Origin: Burkholderiales bacterium
GTDB lineage: Bacteria > Pseudomonadota > Gammaproteobacteria > Burkholderiales > UBA11063
Length of the DNA stretch: 18,378 bases
Reading direction: 5' to 3'
NCBI GenBank assembly: GCA_026461645.1
Contig: JAPJMP010000062.1
Span: 1-18,378 of the forward strand
A program made the position numbers and the translations under genes. Each line of letters opens with the position of its first letter. Position 1 is the first letter of the stretch. Positions 15,709 through 18,378 of the stretch are shown here, piece after piece. The notes beneath the pieces are model-generated. The model saw only the letters and a list, made by a program, of their open reading frames with translations. It was not told the origin of the DNA and made no database searches.

Positions 15709-15724
15709 TGCTATACTGCGGAGG
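15709..15724 (+). promoter_or_regulatory. Rep gene extended -10 promoter and ribosome binding site
   Basis: TGCTATACT (15709-15717) matches an extended -10 (TG-N-TATACT). No good -35 lies at the usual spacing, which is tolerated with an extended -10. The GGAGG at 15720-15724 is the ribosome binding site, 5 nt before the start. The transcript would start in or just before the SD, so a very short or leaderless message is also possible, which weakens the promoter call. The TATACTG here also occurs at the head of two oriV iterons, so Rep might bind and repress; this is inference. Confidence 0.35.
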
Positions 15725-15729
15725 TAACA

Positions 15730-16788
15730 ATGCAAGGGTATGAGAATATGGAAATAACGCAATTAGTAAGCGAATTAAATAAGCTCAATGATGAGGATTT
15801 TCGGCTTATTATTAAGAGTTTGGATGTTGCACAACTACGAGAAGCAATGCCTTTAATTGCTATTGAAAAAGGTTTGAGAGTAGTACAGGAATTAAACCTT
15901 AGAAAAGAAACTAAGAGCTTAGAAATAGCCAATAACATACCTGTACAATTACAACTTGCTTTAACTTCAGATGAGATTGCCCCAGCTCCTAATTTATTGC
16001 TCAGGAGCAACCTATTTTCGGCTAGTAAAACACATGGGGCTCATGACGACCCAGTAAGAGATTTTGTGATAACAACTTATGGAGAAAAAGCCGAAGTATC
16101 ATTAACTGCATTCAGGCAATTTAATCAATTAGATCTTGATTTATTATTAGAATTAATTAAGTTTCAACAAGAACAAAATATACCGCTTGTTAAAGTAAGC
16201 TTATATGAAATAGTAAAGAATACAAAAGGCAGTGGAGAAGGCAAAGCTCAGTATACTCAAATTAAGGAACAGTTAGAGCTATTACAGAATGCTAGTATTA
16301 AAATTAAATATGGACGCTATAGCTTTGTTGGCGGTATATTAAGCAATGTCTACTTTGATGACGTAGAGCATGTTTATGTAATGCAATTTAATCAACATCT
16401 ACAGCCATTATTTTCAAATACAAACTGGACAGGAATAGATACAAATATTCGTAAACAATTAAAGACAAATCTAGCAAAATGGTTACATGGGTTTTATAGT
16501 ACACATTTAAATAGTCATCTACCAATTAAGTTAGAAACACTATATAAATTAAGTGGTGCTACTGATAAAGATATGGCTCGTTGGATTCGTGTAAGGGTAG
16601 CAAATGCATTAAGTAACTTACAAGAGGTTTTTGCTAATAATGGAAAAAGGTTTACATACCAAATTGAGGATGGTAATTTGTATGTTAATAAATCTCAAAC
16701 ATTAAGTCAAAATCGTAGTATTAAAAATAAAATAGTAGCTGGCAGCAGAAAGAAAAAACCAGTACAACCACAATTAAAACTGAGCTAA
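15730..16788 (+). CDS. Plasmid replication initiator, TrfA family
   Basis: A 352-residue initiator that would bind the iterons downstream and load host replication proteins. TrfA-family traits visible: APAPNLLLRSNLFSASK near the start of the domain (residue about 86), ITTYGEKAEVSLTAFRQFNQ with LDLDLLLELIKF, YEIVKNTKGSGEGKAQYTQI, then NTNWTGIDTNIRKQL, LAKWLHGFYSTHL and PIKLETLYKLSGA. The fold is two winged helices. The N-terminal 80 residues are polar and helical and not recognised. GGAGG is 5 nt upstream of the ATG; an internal Met (MEITQ, codon 8) is less well placed. Its stop codon lies in the loop of the following terminator. Confidence 0.87.
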   Translation: MQGYENMEITQLVSELNKLNDEDFRLIIKSLDVAQLREAMPLIAIEKGLRVVQELNLRKETKSLEIANNIPVQLQLALTSDEIAPAPNLLLRSNLFSASKTHGAHDDPVRDFVITTYGEKAEVSLTAFRQFNQLDLDLLLELIKFQQEQNIPLVKVSLYEIVKNTKGSGEGKAQYTQIKEQLELLQNASIKIKYGRYSFVGGILSNVYFDDVEHVYVMQFNQHLQPLFSNTNWTGIDTNIRKQLKTNLAKWLHGFYSTHLNSHLPIKLETLYKLSGATDKDMARWIRVRVANALSNLQEVFANNGKRFTYQIEDGNLYVNKSQTLSQNRSIKNKIVAGSRKKKPVQPQLKLS

Positions 16789-16804
16789 TCTGCTCAGTTT
16801 TTTT
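16777..16804 (+). terminator. Intrinsic terminator of the rep gene
   Basis: A 9-bp perfect stem (AAACTGAGC / GCTCAGTTT) with a 6-nt loop is followed by an unbroken T-run to 16804. The rep TAA at 16786-16788 sits in the loop, so the last codons are in the stem. The upstream A-rich side could also let it work weakly in reverse. Confidence 0.88.
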
Positions 16805-16842
16805 ATATCTTACTTTAAGTTATTGATTTGCGATGATTTCGA

Positions 16843-16945
16843 TACTGTAAATAAGGCGTTTTTATACTGTAAATAAAGCTTTGTGGTACTGTAAATAAGG
16901 CTCCACTCTACTGTAAATAAGGCGTTTTTATACTGTAAATAAGGC
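16843..16945 (+). repeat. Five 22-bp-period iterons (oriV)
   Basis: The 15-bp unit TACTGTAAATAAGGC starts at 16843, 16865, 16887, 16909 and 16931, an exact 22-bp period. Unit 2 differs by one base (AAAGC instead of AAGGC). Spacers are 7 bp: units 1-2 and 4-5 share the spacer GTTTTTA, so a 37-bp block is repeated 66 bp away. Two-turn helical spacing places initiator molecules on one face of DNA, as expected for an iteron-type origin next to its Rep gene. The AT-rich stretch after the last unit could melt. No DnaA box consensus (TTATNCACA) was found by eye. Confidence 0.92.
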
Positions 16946-17285
16946 TTTCCGTAAGCTGCACAACATTTTGTTATATATAAGTATTTTGCCAAATTATTAA
17001 GGCTATAATCTTTAGATAATCTCTTTTAATCCAAAAAGTATAGGTCTAAGGCTACGCCCGACCTATAAAGTTATTCGCTATGCTCATAATTAAAATTAAA
17101 GATTATGCTAAAGCATAATATAAAAATAATTCGCTACTGCTCATGATAATTGTAATGCCCTTACAGGGCTCAATATAGCACCGTTAACGTTATAATCAAG
17201 CCTACCTAATACAAATCCCTTAACTATATCAAAATAATGCTTCTACGATAAGCACATGCTTAAATAAAAAAGGAATGGTTAATAG
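16946..17285. repeat. Non-coding region with small palindromes right of oriV
   Basis: No gene is supported here. Seen: an AT-rich run (about 16960-17035) that may be the origin's melting region; a stem ATAGGTC...GACCTAT (17040-17046 and 17060-17066); an 8-bp-arm palindrome ATTATGCT-AA-AGCATAAT (17102-17119); a GCCC-TTACA-GGGC stem (17157-17169); and CGTTAACG (17182-17189). A degenerate direct repeat beginning TTCGCTA-TGCTCAT occurs at about 17074-17092 and 17130-17151. Roles in replication control or protein binding are possible but unproved. Confidence 0.5.
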
Positions 17286-17397
17286 AACGCGAGGGGCATT
17301 TTCTGGGAAAAGGCGTTAAACCGCGATACTAGACTATCTTAACTGAGTATGGTTGGTAAACATGGGGATTCGACGAGCTCACCCCCATACCCCCATA
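17286..17397. other. Candidate origin of transfer block
   Basis: This block stands out as GC-richer than its surroundings. It holds an inverted repeat AACGC (17286-17290) / GCGTT (17313-17317), a second pair ATGGGG (17362-17367) / CCCCAT (17383-17388) with a 15-nt loop, the palindrome GAGCTC, and a perfect tandem repeat CCCCCATA CCCCCATA (17382-17397). Short inverted repeats beside a strand-biased C-run, next to a MobC/replication-relaxation-like gene, are what an oriT/nic region looks like. I cannot match a known nic consensus, so the call is tentative. Confidence 0.3.
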
Positions 17398-17494
17398 AAT
17401 TATTAGCTACAGAGCTAATTTAAGCTATAATATCTACATAAGATGTGTATAATTTATATATAATTAGCTTATAGCTTTTATTATAGGCTTATAT

Positions 17495-17699
17495 TTCCGC
17501 CATCTACCAGTTAAATACTTGTTATAATATCTAATTAACTTCAAATTTTTGTCCGCCCCTTAAAAGTTTTGCAAACTTTTCCAGCCGTGACCTCTGCATT
17601 TTAACGTCGTTGACTTATAAATTACAGAGGTCACGGCTGACGGGGCGGAAATTTGAAGGTATTATGTAAGATAATGCAAGTAAGTGGTGGGTGGCGGAA
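17495..17699. repeat. Nested 205-bp imperfect inverted repeat with internal hairpin
   Basis: The ends are TTCCGCCA (17495-17502) and TGGCGGAA (17692-17699). Inside are TACTTG (17516-17521) / CAAGTA (17677-17682), CTTCAAATTT (17539-17548) / AAATTTGAAG (17649-17658), CCGCCCC (17553-17559) / GGGGCGG (17642-17648), and a perfect 15-bp pair CAGCCGTGACCTCTG (17582-17596) / CAGAGGTCACGGCTG (17625-17639) around a 28-nt loop. A side hairpin AAAAGTTT-TGC-AAACTTTT (17562-17580) lies only in the left arm, so the whole would fold as a three-way junction. No T-run follows, so it is not a typical terminator. A single-strand replication or transfer structure, or a MITE-like element, are candidates. Confidence 0.8.
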
Positions 17700-17803
17700 G
17701 TTTAATTAGAATAAACTAAAAATAGAAATAAAGTTAGGTAAGAAAAAGAGAACAGGAATAAAAGAAAGATGAGAACAAAGTTTAAGTTTTTTGGGGTGAT
17801 GGT

Positions 17804-18378
17804 ATGGCTAAACATAAAATAGTAATAACTGAGAGAGATGAGAAAATATTATTACTTTTAAAAAAATTTGGATGTGTTCGAGAGGATTTATTAGCTAACT
17901 ATTTAGGCATGGATTATTCTTTAGCTAGCTCAAAAACTATATTTCATTTATTAGCAGGAAGATTAAAAAAACATAATATTGTTAATAGAGCTAAAATAAT
18001 TGTTGGGAAATCTTTTTACTGGTCGCTTGCAAAAGCTGGTGCAGACTTAATTGACACAGAAATTCTTAAAAAAATATCATTAATTACTTTAAACCATAAT
18101 GATTTAGTTGCTCAATTAGCAATAGATTTACTGACTAAAAATCCTGACATTAATTTAAAAACAGAGTTTGAAATTAAACAAGAACTATATGGACGTGAAG
18201 CGAAAGAAAAGAAAATACCTGATTTAGTTTTAGATAATAAAACTGCAATTGAAGTTGAATTATCCAAGAAAAATAATAAAAAATTAAATAGCATTGTTTC
18301 TAATTATTTACGCAGCGATTATGAAGAAATAATATATTATTGTGATTCCAAAAGTGTCGCAAATACATTGCATAAAAT
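17804..18378 (+). CDS. Replication-relaxation / MobC-like protein (3' end outside window)
   Basis: The first 191 codons of a gene that runs off the window. The N-terminal 90 residues form a winged helix (ITERDEKILLLLKKFGCVRE... LAGRLKKHNIVNRAK...YWSLAKAGADLI), typical of the replication-relaxation family. The second part has a PD-(D/E)xK-like nuclease fold pattern (KKIPDLVLDN...AIEVELSKKNNKKL, then Y-rich strand EEIIYYC). Relatives include MobC-type proteins beside relaxase genes, which help recognise or open oriT. GGGGTGAT ends 4 nt before the ATG. An alternative start at 17799 stops after seven codons. An AT-rich, purine-biased leader (about 17714-17780) precedes it. The relaxase would be expected next, beyond 18378. 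Confidence 0.7.
   Translation, partial: MAKHKIVITERDEKILLLLKKFGCVREDLLANYLGMDYSLASSKTIFHLLAGRLKKHNIVNRAKIIVGKSFYWSLAKAGADLIDTEILKKISLITLNHNDLVAQLAIDLLTKNPDINLKTEFEIKQELYGREAKEKKIPDLVLDNKTAIEVELSKKNNKKLNSIVSNYLRSDYEEIIYYCDSKSVANTLHK

Noticed and set aside
16810..16992. 60-codon minus-strand frame over the iterons
   Set aside because: Its repeated peptide (YLQYKNALFTV) is only the translation of the iterons; no ribosome binding site and clear origin function on this DNA.
17349..17423. 24-codon frame from ATG at 17349 (MVGKHGDSTSS...)
   Set aside because: No ribosome binding site, and it overlaps the inverted repeats and C-run block better explained as a non-coding site.
17582..17639. Intrinsic terminator from the 15-bp inner stem
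   Set aside because: Loop is long (28 nt) and no T-run follows on either strand; the stem is part of a larger nested structure.
16777..17803. CRISPR array suggested by regular repeats
   Set aside because: Units are 15 bp with 7-bp, partly identical spacers, beside a Rep gene; these are iterons.

Overview
The window looks like part of the backbone of a conjugative plasmid (or a closely related integrated conjugative element) from a low-GC proteobacterium. The genome is AT-rich by eye. Start sites have ordinary Shine-Dalgarno sequences, and genes are packed head to tail, often with ATGA or 8-20 bp overlaps. The protein families (Trb/VirB mating-pair genes, a TraF peptidase, a TrfA-type replication initiator) are typical of proteobacterial plasmids distantly related to the IncP group. 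The host cannot be fixed from this sequence; a low-GC gammaproteobacterium is a reasonable guess, not a conclusion.

Layout: positions 1-540 hold a small ribbon-helix-helix-like protein and a short gap with possible decayed coding sequence. Positions 540-15684 are one unidirectional transfer cluster: pilin (VirB2/TrbC-like), VirB3, VirB4, VirB8/TrbF, VirB10/TrbI, a 97-residue unknown, a lytic transglycosylase (VirB1 role), VirB9/TrbG made as a lipoprotein, a six-cysteine secreted unknown, a 57-residue unknown, VirB5/TrbJ, VirB6/TrbL, a small lipoprotein, a single-stranded DNA-binding protein, VirB11/TrbB, a TraF-type peptidase, a soluble VirB10-like periplasmic protein and a VirD4-type coupling protein. 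Positions 15730-16788 encode the TrfA-type replication initiator, followed by an intrinsic terminator and five 22-bp-spaced iterons (oriV). Positions 16946-17803 are non-coding but rich in structure: small palindromes, a G/C-run block that may be an origin of transfer, and a nested 205-bp inverted repeat. The window ends inside a replication-relaxation/MobC-like gene.

Together the genes would make a complete mating channel: envelope-spanning core (B7?/B9/B10), inner-membrane platform (B3/B4/B6/B8), pilus (B2/B5), wall-opening enzyme, ATPases (B11, D4), pilin-maturing peptidase and DNA handling (SSB). No relaxase and no partition genes are seen; the relaxase probably lies just beyond the right edge.

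The most unusual points are: the VirB4 homologue has lost both its Walker A and Walker B signatures, so it looks like a non-hydrolysing pseudoenzyme; VirB11 carries a long N-terminal insertion; the coupling protein has an unusually polytopic membrane domain; there is a second, soluble VirB10-like protein; VirB9 is predicted to be lipidated; and the region right of oriV carries a nested three-way-junction palindrome plus an oriT-like block.
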